Assembly (NCBI RefSeq): GCF_963676685.1
Contig: NC_092349.1
Span: forward strand, 38,050,293 to 38,114,292
DNA: 64,000 bases
Direction of reading: 5' to 3'
Source of the DNA: Mytilus edulis
Lineage: Eukaryota > Mollusca > Bivalvia > Mytilida > Mytilidae
Position numbers and translations under genes: made by a program. Positions 36,801-44,614 of the stretch are shown one piece after another. The notes beneath the pieces were generated by a model, which searched no databases, was not told the origin of the DNA, and worked only from the letters and a program-made list of their open reading frames with translations. The stretch's first letter is position 1, and the number at the start of each line of letters is the position of its first letter.

Positions 36801-38124
36801 CAATGTAGGAGCAAGTTGTTCACAAGCTTTCTTAAATTTACAACTTGAGTAGTGACAAAATAATTTACATCTCTTTTCATATTACCGAATTTTGACCCGG
36901 GAGAATATGATTTAAAGACAGGTTTGCCTTCTCCGGGTAGGGCATTTCTTGTATCAGTTTAAGAGAGGGCAATTGAAAGAAGTAACGTCAAACTTACAAT
37001 CGGTAAAATTATTTTGCCATGTTTCATGGACACATAAAATAGTTACCCCTATTCAAGGCCCATAAAAAAGATTTTATTTTACCTCATTAAGCTGCTCTTA
37101 CTAGAACCGGGACCAGAATATCTTATAACACGTAACTTCTAAATATTATAACTTCGCGATCAAAAATCGGTAAAATATGTAAGAAAATGGACTTTTATTA
37201 AAACAGGTTTATCAATCCCGCCATTTTTAGTTAACATCTTTTTTGGCGCTATTATACTTGTACTATGACGTCGCCGTTTTTGCGTTATCGTAAAGACAAT
37301 CAAAAAAAGAATTGGCACTGACGGGGTTTTGTTTAAAATTTATTTGGCAGCGATAGGGATGGCAAAATTATACAACATAATTACTTAGGCAGCAACCATT
37401 TGATTTTCTGGGGGGGGGGGCTATGGGTTTTTTTGGAAAAAAAAATTTGTTTCCAGTTTTTGGAGAAAAAAATAATTTGTTTTTGATTCTGAGAAAAAAT
37501 AATTGTTTGTTTCACCCTCAGCTGCCACTATATGTAATGCTAAAATTGAAAGAAAAAAATTGTTTTCGACTTGTCGCGAAAAAAATAGATTGTTTTTCGC
37601 CACAGGCGAAAAAAAAAGTTTGCACAGAAAAAAAAACCATAGCCCCCCCCCCCCAGAAAATCAAATGGTTGCTGCCTTATTATCCTTGTATGGCGAATTG
37701 ATATTTTTAGGCTTTTGATAATTCTTTAGCTGATTTAATTCATATAGATCTGCAACAAAACAATATGAAATTTGGAGTGAACAAAACATTATCCTAATAA
37801 AAAAAAGTCTCACAGATTTGAGTAAATTCCAAGTTAATTTCGGAAAGCAAATAAAAATGGCATCCAATTCATATTCCATTTTTCCCTACCTTTGTGTCCC
37901 TTTCCCATGATTTTGTGGAGCATCGTTTCTTGTCTTCCAAGTGTTTCTCTCATCATGCTCTCGACTTTCAGGATTTTCTTTTCTAATACTTCATTACTGA
38001 CCAGTTTCCCTTTATAACCGGAAATTTTCAGTTTGCATGCGGACGACAACATAATACACCCGAATATCAAACCAGTAGCATAGTATAGCATTTTACCAAA
38101 TTTCATACTGCTGTTAACAGCCAT
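14279..38124 (-). CDS. Gene A: secreted fucolectin-like (F5/8 type C) protein, three coding exons
   Basis: CDS joins 38124-37890, 25025-24801 and 14550-14279 on the minus strand: 732 bases, 243 residues. All exon ends have GT/AG signals and both introns are phase 1. Residues 7-30 form a signal peptide (hydrophobic run YYATGLIFGCIMLSSAC). Residues about 45-75 form a short amphipathic coiled coil, which probably oligomerises the lectin. Residues about 86-225 form an F5/8 type C / F-type lectin domain with the hallmarks NGVDGD, NPYWWVDLGG, SVHHVEIWNR, DIMVGPTLSK, CTYY and MEAKVFAYGKTC. Members of this family are secreted and bind fucose or related glycans, often in innate immunity. Here the usual R-X-D-X4-R signature is replaced by RPAAGHRFR, so sugar binding may be lost or altered. 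The C-terminal tail after KTC is about 15 residues longer than in gene B and contains an NVT glycosylation site. Introns are 12,864 and 10,250 bases, swollen by mobile elements. Confidence 0.8.
14666..15333. repeat. Interleaved palindrome A-B-A'-B' in gene A intron 2
   Basis: Segment A (14666-14732) is perfectly inverted, 67 of 67, at 15015-15081. Segment B (14733-15014) is inverted at 15082-15333 with a few mismatches and a 28-base gap. The order is A, B, inverse A, inverse B, so the two foldbacks cross each other. B contains its own hairpin at 14768-14848 with the loop TGAGGCCGGAGGCCGAGT. It lies only 116 bases from the acceptor of gene A exon 3. Confidence 0.85.
15334..17851. other. Intron 2 of gene A: AT-rich with small repeats, no gene
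   Basis: Holds an (AT)n run at 15809-15839 and another at about 16838-16858. ACAGGGGAGGTAATGACGTT occurs at about 15471 and 16083 and, inverted, at about 41037-41062. A 42-base near-palindrome centred on CTTTTAAAAG spans 16042-16083, and its right half, CATACGATACAGTT, recurs at about 25511. Short frames have no domain features. Confidence 0.55.
17852..18145 (+). repeat. Dispersed mussel-type repeat (TACTGAACTCCGAGGAAAA family)
   Basis: The phrases ATACTGAACTCCGAGGAAAA, AACGGAAAGTCCCAAATCAA, GGTGGATTGAACCTG and CGCTTAACCTCTCACGTGTA are recognised as an abundant bivalve interspersed repeat. A 60-residue frame here is derived from the repeat. Confidence 0.65.
18400..18530 (+). repeat. Candidate LINE 3' end with (TTTGAA)n tail
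   Basis: ATGTGCTTTGTCCAATAAAA is followed by TATTTGAATTTGAATTTGAA, a short hexamer tail of the sort left by non-LTR retrotransposons. The frame upstream (18135-18389) gives no recognisable domain. Confidence 0.4.
19022..19615. repeat. Foldback element with diverged 130-150 base inverted arms
   Basis: The left arm (about 19025-19170) has AAGGTTCATC, ATGGCCGTTTTTAC, GAGTACAGA and AAGGCATGGCTGGACCTAG. The reverse complement of about 19480-19615 has AAGATTCATC, ATGGCCGTATTTAC, GAGTACAGA and AAGGCATGTCTGGACCTAG. The middle is about 310 bases with no coding content. Confidence 0.65.
19616..20298. other. No gene seen
   Basis: AT-rich intron sequence. Around 19690-19810 the phrase TCACAG...TTTTTTCC recurs; an inverted diverged version lies at about 24190-24290. 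Confidence 0.45.
20311..20390. repeat. Hairpin inserted in the left end of the composite element
   Basis: AATAGTTATCC pairs with GGATAACTATT. After an asymmetric GC-rich bulge, GGTGTGTCAGTG pairs with CACTGACACACC around the loop TAAGATCAT. It interrupts a sequence that is continuous at the element's other end. Confidence 0.6.
20873..21012. repeat. Long hairpin, 62-base arms, GC-rich 16-base loop
   Basis: Arms 20873-20934 and 20951-21012 match with two mismatches. The loop is ATTCGGCTGCGCCTCA. The left flank AATAAATTCGTTATCTA is shared with the hairpin at 30359, which also has 62-base arms and a nearly identical loop. Confidence 0.85.
21501..23880 (+). mobile_element. AGCTCAC...GGCCC repeat element with about 500-base internal units (pearl-like)
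   Basis: Starts with a palindromic head, AGCTCACATGGCCCGAAGGG, then CCAAGTGAGCT and CACTTGGCGTCCGTCGTCGTC. It ends at CAGGCTCTTTAGAGCCTCTA. In between are four related units of roughly 490-500 bases (about 21593, 22100, 22672 and 23175), each with TCTGAAACTACTGGGCCAAA, ATGGCCGCCATGGCTAAAAA and TTGTTGGGTTGCTGCCCCTG. A second head copy sits at 22579, so the layout is head-unit-unit-head-unit-unit. Frames such as 21692-21952 and 22146-22394 are products of the repeat. Heads and tails match the element at 55584. Confidence 0.8.
23881..24800. other. Intron 2 of gene A next to exon 2; no gene
   Basis: Has G-runs at about 24343-24356 and 24595-24605 and AT-rich DNA. At 24190-24290 lie TCACAG/TTTTTTCC phrases inverted relative to 19690-19810. 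Confidence 0.45.
24801..25025 (-). CDS. Gene A exon 2: N-terminal half of the F-type lectin domain
   Basis: The exon is preceded by a pyrimidine tract and CTTAG (acceptor at 25027-25026) and followed by GTAAGT. Both ends are phase 1. The translation includes CLEDVSLKKLTGQSS, NGVDGD, NPYWWVDLGGAFSVHHVEIWNR. Its homologue in gene B is 46467-46249. The exon ends at NRPAAG, exactly where the family signature R-X-D should lie; the Asp is absent. Confidence 0.85.
25026..26776. other. Intron 1 of gene A: direct repeats, no gene
   Basis: CCCTGTTCTAACCAGAAAAC-type units of about 40 bases occur three times at about 25390-25470. A 65-base block, 26216-26280, recurs at 26484-26548 (63 of 65 identical), 268 bases apart, containing ACTCGTATGGTTGGACTCGA. 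The frames near 26524-26809 overlap on both strands and look non-coding. Confidence 0.55.
27468..28168 (+). pseudogene. Decayed LINE (non-LTR retrotransposon) reverse transcriptase C-terminal region
   Basis: The frame from 27468 reads ARSASRALSLLI, then after a stop TLFDTLVWSVISYGASI, a stop where Trp is expected, INAVQNRAIRFCIGK, GDMGWRPPSVKQW, and RINYKVFEWSHKNA. This pattern is the post-RT region of bivalve LINEs. Three in-frame TAG codons and a frame change near 27880 break it. The continuation at 27960-28168 (EWQTKIL, NKLRTYMYKRYKSQSFY) fits the last part of such ORFs. It sits inside the long-TIR element, so it inserted there or was captured. Confidence 0.7.
30359..30497. repeat. Long hairpin, 62-base arms, GC-rich 15-base loop
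   Basis: Arms 30359-30420 and 30436-30497 pair with a handful of mismatches; the loop is TTCGGCTACGCCTCA. It shares the ATAAATTCGTTATCTA left flank and loop design with 20873-21012, though most of the arm sequence differs. The 71-residue frame across it is an artefact of the palindrome. Confidence 0.82.
31845..33306. other. No gene seen; intron 1 of gene A
   Basis: Three overlapping plus-strand frames at 31969-32252 share the same DNA and show no domain or splice support. The rest is AT-rich. Confidence 0.45.
33310..33699. mobile_element. MITE with TTAA target site
   Basis: Inverted ends GGATGTACTTAGGTGAGGTT and (reverse complement of right) GGATTGTACTTAGGTGAGGT differ by one base insertion. 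TTAA flanks both sides (33306-33309; 33700-33703), as for piggyBac or Kolobok elements. The 390-base interior has no coding frame. Confidence 0.72.
33705..34255 (+). repeat. Tandem copies of a 351-base dispersed repeat
   Basis: The block from 33705 (ACATTAACGGTACC, CACCAGATGCGCAT, GTGATGCTCGTGGCC, GGAATCAGAGCTTTGCATGA) recurs at 34056, 351 bases on, with few changes. The spacer holds GGTGATACCCTCGGGGACTA and CCACCAGCAGAGGCATCGA. The frames on both strands (33683-33949, 34016-34250) belong to the repeat. Confidence 0.75.
34256..37387. other. Intron 1 of gene A, no gene; small palindromes
   Basis: Mostly AT-rich unique DNA. At 35209-35225 is the palindrome GGGCCGATGATCGGCCC, with a related GGGCCGATTCATCGGCC at 35249. 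The phrase TACTATGACGTCGCCGTTTT occurs at about 35299 and 37261 in the same orientation. Reading frames such as 36644-36880 show no domain. Confidence 0.5.
34998..35116. repeat. CpG-rich block of self-complementary GGACCGTAC motifs
   Basis: In about 118 bases, GGACC(A/G)TACG and its complement CGTACGGTCC recur at least six times on alternating strands, together with GTATACGTATAC. It is strongly GC- and CpG-rich against an AT-rich surround, and many alternative hairpins are possible. Confidence 0.6.
37388..37676. mobile_element. Foldback MITE with TTA target duplication
   Basis: The left end GGCAGCAACCATTTGATTTT with CTGGGGGGGGGGCTATGG is mirrored at the right end by CCATAGCCCCCC...CAGAAAATCAAATGG then TTGCTGCC. 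TTA flanks both sides (37385-37387; 37677-37679). The middle alternates A- and T-tracts. Frames on both strands (37421-37718) are low-complexity products. A decayed right end of a relative lies at about 40070-40110. Confidence 0.72.
37890..38124 (-). CDS. Gene A exon 1: signal peptide and coiled coil
   Basis: The acceptor TTTTTTTACAG ends at 38130, so the exon begins at 38129. The first ATG is at 38124-38122 and is in frame with a second ATG at 38106-38104, giving an N-terminus MAVNSSMKFGKM. I chose the first. The second matches the only usable start in gene B, so either may be used. The exon ends AAAG before GTAGGG (phase 1). It encodes the signal peptide and the heptad-like stretch from VLEKKILKV to QETMLHKIM. 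Confidence 0.78.
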
Positions 38125-38306
38125 TTGAGCTGTAAAAAAAGAAACACTGGATAATTTAATATCACGCAAAATTTCATTAAAAAAGCTGTTAATGTATTAC
38201 TCAAAAATTCGAACGATCTAAAGTATATATATATATCAATTCCTGTTATTGAAAATTCACTTGGAAAAAAAAATATACCACAGAGCATACAAGTCTACCA
38301 TCTTAC

Positions 38307-38377
38307 CTTGTCTGTTCGTCTAGATCGTTGTTGTTTCCTTCTAAAACAGCAATGTGACTCATACTCAAGCCCGCCAT
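38307..38377 (-). CDS. Candidate upstream exon of gene A (or first exon of another gene)
   Basis: On the minus strand an ATG in good context (CAGAATGGCGGGC, 38377-38375) opens a 23-codon reading frame beginning MAGLSMSHIAVLEGNNND. It ends at a near-perfect donor, ACAAG before GTAAGA, at 38307/38306. Spliced to the gene A exon at 38129 (177-base intron), the frame runs into a stop after a few codons (SSNGC then TAA). In that transcript it would act as an upstream ORF in the leader. It could instead be the first coding exon of a different gene whose other exons lie beyond the window. It is not recognised by homology. Confidence 0.4.
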
Positions 38378-38384
38378 TCTGAAG

Positions 38385-38690
38385 TTGGGATACTTTCGCG
38401 GAAAAATGAAATTGGCGGCAATTAATAAAATTTTCTCTTTTTTACGGTTTCTAATTTGCCGGTTCAGTCGGAAATGATGTGGTATCTTTTTGTATATCTA
38501 AAATTGAACTATATATATATTAATATAAAAGAAAAATAACTCAAATCATTTGGAAAGCATGCAAGTCCTTAGAAACGACTGCGTTTGCCACTTTTTAAAG
38601 ATAACAATACCACTGATATTAAAGCCCGCCATTCTGAAATTGCGTTTATTTCGCGGAAAATATAAATGGCGGCAATTTGGATTTTTCAAG
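38385..38690 (-). promoter_or_regulatory. Duplicated promoter/first-exon module
   Basis: Two related copies about 250 bases apart on the minus strand (around 38425-38365 and 38672-38615) share GCCGCCA..., TTTTCCGCGAAA and TTCAGAATGGCGGGCTT. TTTCCGCG resembles an E2F-type site, and the ATGGCGGGC context resembles a start codon. The upstream copy also opens a short frame (MAGFNISGIVIFKKW) that ends without a clear donor. It probably marks a duplicated promoter and first exon. Binding-factor identity is only suggested by the motif. Confidence 0.35.
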
Positions 38691-38977
38691 TTTTGTTTGC
38701 TATTGTTTGAGTAAGATATTGACGTTTCTCTAACGTCACAGTACTCAAATTGCACCGAGTACCCAAATTGCACCTATTGGACAGATATCATAGCTGCAGA
38801 AATCTAAGATTCTTACAAGTTTTCTTTGTGACTACACAATTTGTACTTTTATGATTTGACATTAGGCTCTACGCACGTCTTTCAACATAACTGAATATAT
38901 TTAAATATGCACAAAACGTTCAAAAACGTTGAAAAAGTAAATCTACGGAAACGTCGACATGCGAGTTTCTAAAAACA

Positions 38978-39265
38978 GATATAGGAAGATGTGGTGTGAG
39001 TGCCAATGAGACAACTCTCCATCCAAATAACAATTTATAAAAGTAAACCATTATAGGTTAATGTAAGGCCTTCAACACGGAGCCTTGGCTCACACCGAAC
39101 AAAAAGCTCTAAAGGGCCCTAAAATACTAGTGTAAAACCATTCAAACGGGAAAATCAACGGTCTAATCTGTATAAAAAAAAAAAGAGAAACAAGAAACAC
39201 GTATAAATTACATAAACAAACGACAACTACTGTACATCAAATTCCTGATTTGTGCAAGTCCATAT
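38978..39265 (+). repeat. Full-length copy of the TGCCAATGAGACAACT family
   Basis: Runs from GAAGATGTGGTGTGAGTGCC through AATGAGACAACTCTCCATCC, GTAAACCATTATAGGTTAA, GGCTCACACCGAAC and ACGGTCTAATCTGTA to ACATCAAATTCCTGA. It is the most complete copy in this window. Confidence 0.72.
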
Positions 39266-40434
39266 AGAAAATAATGATACTTCTTCAAAAAGAATGGAAA
39301 CTTTTGTCAGAATCATTAAAAAAAAACGAAGGCGTAACAACTGTCAACTTGTCTTATGTGCAGTTTGGGTAAAGTCACGTTATATCTTTTAAATTAAGTG
39401 TGTGTCTTATGATAAAAGATAATACCCAAATTGGCCGTTCCGGTTTAAAAAATACGATGAAAACTATGCGGAATTATTTGGGGTTTTTTTTCTTCCGTCT
39501 TCACAGATAAATCAAGATTATAATAATCTTATTTTAAAACATGATTATTTTTTTAGTGTATAGATCTAGCTGAATTGTGTTTCCGAATGACCTTATTTCT
39601 GTTCCGAATATAAGACGAGATTTGTTTTGGCTCGGTTATTTATTTTTGCGTACAGGACGGATTATTTATTTTCTGCATTGTGGAAGCATGGTGTAATTTA
39701 TTTTCATTTTCATAAAAACAAGGGACTGATTAATTATTTTCCCAATTATATCTATAATATTTAAAAACACAAAATTCTTAAGGAAGTGAATCTTCTGAAT
39801 TCCAAACTGCACATATTGGATGCTACAAGAAGCCTCTTTTAAAAGTAACAGCAAATATTTTGCCGAGCGGAGCGAGTAAAAAAAATAGGCAAAGGGTTTT
39901 GGGGCCGCTGCCCTTAGAACCTATAGAAAATGATGCAAACTTATGCAAACTGTGTGTTTTCGAGACCCCTTCTTAATCTGAAACATATATAAGTTGAAAA
40001 AAGAATGATTTAAATTCAAAATATCTGATTCATATCAATGGTGAGTTATTTATTTTCAAAATTCTCCTGCCCCTACCCCAGAATATCAAATGGTTGTCTG
40101 CTAAGGTTTCAACTCCATCGTGCAAAGTAAACCGACAAATGATTTTTCTTTAAAAAAAAGCTTTATGTCCCTTTGGTCATAAAGATCATGCATCAACTCT
40201 ATCTGTTCTTTTACAACCTTGGCTTTCAAATATTTAGTGCTATGCCGAAAAGATGAAGATAACTCCAAAATATGATCGCTTCGGGCGCATGAAATTTATA
40301 ACTTATTTTCTATTTTCTCACTTTAATAGCAGATCTTTTTCTAGCCAATGGTTATCTTGGTCTGACCTCGGTCACAAACTATCAGTGGTGTAACATTAAG
40401 GGAAACGATACTATTTATTTTGCCATAGGCGATA
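39266..40434. other. No gene seen
   Basis: AT-rich intergenic DNA. CCGAGCGGAGCGAGTA at 39863-39878 resembles the loops of the long hairpins but lacks long arms. At 40070-40110 CAGAATATCAAATGG then TTGTCTGC resembles the end of the MITE at 37388. Confidence 0.45.
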
Positions 40435-40680
40435 ATATTATCATAAGCAACACGGCGCACACATGTGGAGCCGGATCTGCTTACCTTTCTGGAGCGCATG
40501 AGATCACCCCTTCCCCCCCTTTGGTAGGTTTTGTGTTTATTAGTCTTTAGTTTTCTATGTTGTCTTCTGTACTTTTATTTGTCTGTTTGTCTTTTTATTT
40601 TTGCCATGGCGTTGTCAGTATTTTGTTGATCTATGAGTTTGACTGTCCCGCTGGTATCTTTCGTCCCTCTTTATACTTTA
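40435..40680. repeat. Dispersed bivalve repeat fragments
   Basis: CACATGTGGAGCCGGATCTG and CTTACC is the inverse of part of the repeat at 53450. GTTTTCTATGTTGTCTTC, TTTGTCTGTTTGTC, GCCATGGCGTTGTCAG and GAGTTTGACTGTCCC then form the end of a very common bivalve repeat. Confidence 0.65.
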
Positions 40681-42061
40681 CTAATATTTTCTAAATATAC
40701 CCCTTTTTATAATAGAAACTTGGAAAAAACAGATATGTGTGATGGAAGTAATTTATTATTCTGTTTTTAAAAATTAAAGCCAAATAGTATCATGACCAAC
40801 ATCCAACAGAGCTTCTTTATGTTTTATCCATGACCACCGTAATTTTATACCAAATTTAGGAAATTTAAGAAGTCCTTTCGAATAGTTCTCTAGAAAATAT
40901 TTCAATAGGTTTCAAAATTTAGATTGTAAATATACACACTGCAGCTATTCATAGATTAATAAAAAAAAAAGTTTGGATGATAAAAATCAGTCGGAAACAG
41001 AATCGTTTCCCAAAATATAACAATTTACGTTAGTAACGCCATTACCTCCCCTGTAACAGAATTCGATTCGCAATCGATTCGAATTCAATTCGAATTAAAC
41101 GTACGTTTGAACGAGGCATTAATTGACTTCCTTCAACTGGGTACACAAAAAGCCAACCTAATGCTGGGAAAATGTAATAGTACCATTTTCCTTTAAATCT
41201 TTGCTGACACAATATGGGAGAAAGATGTAGTAAGGGTAACTTTGTCTGCAATAGGAGACGTTATGAACTCGTGCAAGATCGTGATTTTAGAGAAAAATAA
41301 AGATGATTATGAATAGTTATGAAAGGATTGAATTTATAGAATTTGCACCGCTAATCAATGACATTTCATTCCAAAATAATCCACGAGTCTATTGTCAATA
41401 ATAATTAATACATTTGGTATGTAGAAAACGCAAAGTTTCATTATTCCGTAAATGATTTAATTCTGAAATCAGTTTTTCTTTCCCTTATTCTTATTTTTTT
41501 ACTATTTTTCTTACATTTTAGGACCTCCTTATTTTCTTTTCTTCTTTAATACCTTATTGGGGGGGGGGGGTTCTATTCTATAACCCATCCCATATATCAC
41601 CTCACCCTCATTTACGTTGATCATTGTGATATTCTTATCTTAAACTGAGTATTACCGTGCATATTGTTAGTATATGTGTTTTTCAATCTACATCAAATTT
41701 ATGGGAGGAGGGTTTGATTTCACAAAACATGTGTAACATGTGTTAAACGCCTCATGTTTGCAACTGTCCTAAACCAGGAATGAAAGGCCTTTTATTGTTA
41801 ATCTAGTATATATTTTTTTTAATTTTGGTTTATTTATATGTTTCGGAGTTTTATGTGATGTCTATTTTCTGTAGTCAGCACTTCAGTGATGACATGCATG
41901 TCAATTATATATATGGTTATTTTTTTTATAAATTTACTGTTTACAAAAGTATGTATTATTCGAAATACTAAGAATTTTCTTATCCCAGGTATAACTTTTT
42001 TGGAATTTTGGGTCCTCAATGCTCTTCAACTTTGTACTTGTTTGGCTTTGAAACTATTTTG
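40681..42061. other. No gene seen
   Basis: At 41055-41100 GAATTCGATTCGCAATCG and TCGAATTCAATTCG phrases resemble the block at 46935-47160. The frame at 41042-41251 (minus) spans this and has no domain. A G-run lies at about 41559-41570. Confidence 0.45.
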
Positions 42062-42186
42062 ACCTAAGCGTCACTGATGAGTCTTATGAAGACGAAACGC
42101 GCGCGTCTGGTGTATCAAAGTCATAAGCCTGGTACCTTTGATAACTATTCTCTGAACTAGTGCACATTGTTGTTTAAAGGCCAGCT
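42062..42186 (+). repeat. Dispersed repeat fragment (GACGAAACGCGCGTCTGG family)
   Basis: GCGTCACTGATGAGTCTTAT, GAAGACGAAACGCGCGC and GTCTGGTGTAT are recognised as an abundant mussel repeat. It runs directly into the next repeat. Confidence 0.6.
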
Positions 42187-42802
42187 AAAGCCCGCCCCCG
42201 GATGCAGACTTTTCTCGCTGTGTTGAAGATTCATTTGTTGCCTTGGGCTGTTTTCTGCTCTTTGGGAGGTTTGTCGTCTCTTTGAACCATTCCCCGTTTC
42301 CTTTCTCGGTGTTATAGATATAAGAACGTGTAGTATGAGTGTCAATGAGACAACTCTCCATCCAAGTCAAAATTAGTAAAAGTGTACCATTGCAGGTACG
42401 GCCTTCAAAACGGAGCCGTGGCTCACACCGAACAGCAAGCTATAGTATAAGGGCGTTTTTCAATAAAAACGTACTTTCTTGTCCCAGCCACTTTAAAGCC
42501 CGCCCCCGGATGCAGACTTTTCTCGCTGTGTTGAAGATTCATTTGTGGCCTTGGGCTGTTTTCTGCTCTATGGGAGGTTTGTCGTCTCTTTGAACCATTC
42601 CCCGTTTCCTTTCTCGGTGTTATAGATATAAGAACGTGTAGTATGAGTGTCAATGAGACAACTCTCCATCCAAGTCAAAATTAGTAAAAGTGTACCATTG
42701 CAGGTACGGCCTTCAAAACGGAGCCGTGGCTCACACCGAACAGCAAGCTATAGTATAAGGGCGTTTTTCAATAAAAACGTACTTTCTTGTCCCAGCCACT
42801 TT
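42187..42802 (+). repeat. Recent 308-base tandem duplication
   Basis: 42187-42494 and 42495-42802 are almost identical, with only a few substitutions (for example TTTGTTGCC versus TTTGTGGCC). Each copy contains a dispersed-repeat tail, the first 135 bases of a TGCCAATGAGACAACT copy and the left end of the TIR element that begins GGGCGTTTTTCAAT. Confidence 0.85.
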
Positions 42803-44114
42803 AAAAAAAATGTTTTTGATCTTTGCAAGTAATTTTTTGTGCAGTCAGTACATTGAATTAGATATAACATTTTTAAGCAAAGAAACAGTTTATTTTTAGA
42901 GGGATTGATAAGATATTGATTCCCGAATGGTCCAAAACAACCAAAATGGCATGTCCCTAGACCGCCTGTTCAACATTCATACTCTCAAATATCGTAAAAA
43001 AATGTAGAAATAAATATTAATTTTACTTAATATAAGTTCTTTAATAATTCAAAAGTATGTTTAGAGCCAACATATTTTAATAAACAGCTTTTAACATAGG
43101 ATTTTTTATTTTAGAAGGTGTGTCCCTAACACAATGTCCACTACGAAACGAAGTCATTAAAACTTGCTTATAAACAGTTTTATAAAATCAATGTAATTTT
43201 TTGTTTGCAAGAGATATAAACATTAGGGTCTTACAAAAGAAGTGATGCTTTTATAACGGCAATTAAACTGTTGGTAAGAAAAATTGACCGGTGAAAAATT
43301 GAGCACATCAAATGGACCAGAGTGATACCGTATTTTTGTAAATGTCCACTACGAAACGGGTCAAATCTCCTTCAGTAACTGGTTTTTAAATTATGAAAAA
43401 AATATCAGTGTACAGCTTAATAACGCTTTGATGAATACAGTCAGTCTTGTTACTATTGCAATATTGGGGTTGTGAGAAAAAAATAAAACATGTGAATACG
43501 TCCCCTACGAAACGGTCCCCTACGAAACAAGTTTGGGAGAAAAAACGTTTCGTAGTGGCACTACCACTACCATGCAGTCTTTTTTTACTCTTTTTTCAAT
43601 TATATTCGTGCAAAGCAAATAACAAAGGTTAGTTTCATGTAATTTTTATTATGTTTTTATTAACATAGAATAGGGTTGATGTCAACTACGAAATTTTTTG
43701 TCCACTACGAAACGGTTTTGTCAACTACGAAACGCATCAAAATGTCCACTACGTAACATGAGTTGTACCTTCATATGTGAAGTACTGTCTAATCTTTATC
43801 AATAAAAAATGGTTCTCCAATTCAGAAAAAAATGAGATTTTCTAGTATATAAAGTAAACAAACTGGAATGTCTATAGGAAACATTTAAAGTTGCAAAAAT
43901 ATGTGTGTTTAGAAGCAGTTTCTTTTTTCCCCTACGAAACAGTACACAAATTATGAAAATAATATAATTTTAAAGAGTATTTAAGATTGCACTTTTTGTT
44001 TACAAACAAGTCTATAATAGAGGTATTCAAAATAACTCTTGAAAATAAATTTTAGACTAGTTGATTTTCCATTTTTTTTAGGTCTGAAAGGAACGCTTTT
44101 ATTGAAAAACGCCC
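42759..44114. mobile_element. TIR element with ten GTCCACTACGAAAC-type motifs
   Basis: Left end GGGCGTTTTTCAATAAAAAC at 42759 (also at 42451 through the tandem duplication) is inverted at 44093-44114 with one mismatch in 22. It splits a TGCCAATGAGACAACT-family repeat that resumes at 44115. ATAA lies on both sides, probably the target duplication. Inside, GTCMMCTACGAAAC occurs at 43136, 43344, 43500, 43515, 43681, 43700, 43720, 43744 and 43929, and once inverted at 43547. The 61-residue frame at 43447 spans some of these and looks non-coding. No transposase. Confidence 0.75.
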
Positions 44115-44345
44115 ATAAAGGACCCAAAAATAACTAGTGTTACACCATTCAGCCCGGAAATACAACACCAACGGTCTAATCTATAAAAATAACGAGAAAG
44201 TTTTCACACGAGGAACACTTGTGAACCACATCAACAAACGACAACCACTGAACAACAGGTTCCTGACTTAGAAAAGGTGCAAACAATTGCAGTGGGGTTA
44301 AACGTTTTAACATGCAGGCGCCAACATTCATCCACACCTGAACAA
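44115..44345 (+). repeat. Right part of the split TGCCAATGAGACAACT-family repeat
   Basis: ATAAAGGACCCAAAAATAAC, CACCATTCAGCCCGG, ACGGTCTAATCTATAAA, CAACAAACGACAACCACTG and CAGGTTCCTGACTTAG continue the copy begun at 42624. The frame at 44277-44492 starts in this repeat. Confidence 0.7.
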
Positions 44346-44604
44346 TTAGTGACACATCACAACATGGAAAGGCACTCTTTAAAATATCAATATGACTGCA
44401 TTAAATATAAACAGATCGCAGAGTCAAATGGAAACTCCCAAGAAGGTATACAAGCGTTCATCCATGAGAGCCTAGAAACATATAGCGTATGAATACTGTC
44501 ATCACTTTTTATACATGGTAAATTACACAAAGCATAATGCATATGTCCTTATAAATTTGAATTATCTTATATGACCAAAAACAAAACAAAAAAGAGATTT
44601 CATC

Positions 44605-44610
44605 TTTAAT
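44605..44610 (-). other. Candidate polyadenylation signal of gene B
   Basis: ATTAAA on the minus strand lies right after the stop codon, at a position homologous to one of the two hexamers downstream of gene A. Confidence 0.35.
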
Positions 44611-44614
44611 AAGT

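Noticed and set aside
37834..38169. Start at 38169 giving MRDIKLSSVSFFTAQ before the lectin signal peptide
   Set aside because: This extension reads through the splice acceptor TTTTTTTACAG, so it is intron sequence. The start is 38124 or 38106.
41042..41251. 69-residue minus-strand frame
   Set aside because: It overlaps repeat phrases (the ACCTCCCCTGTAAC and GAATTCGATTCG blocks) and shows no domain.
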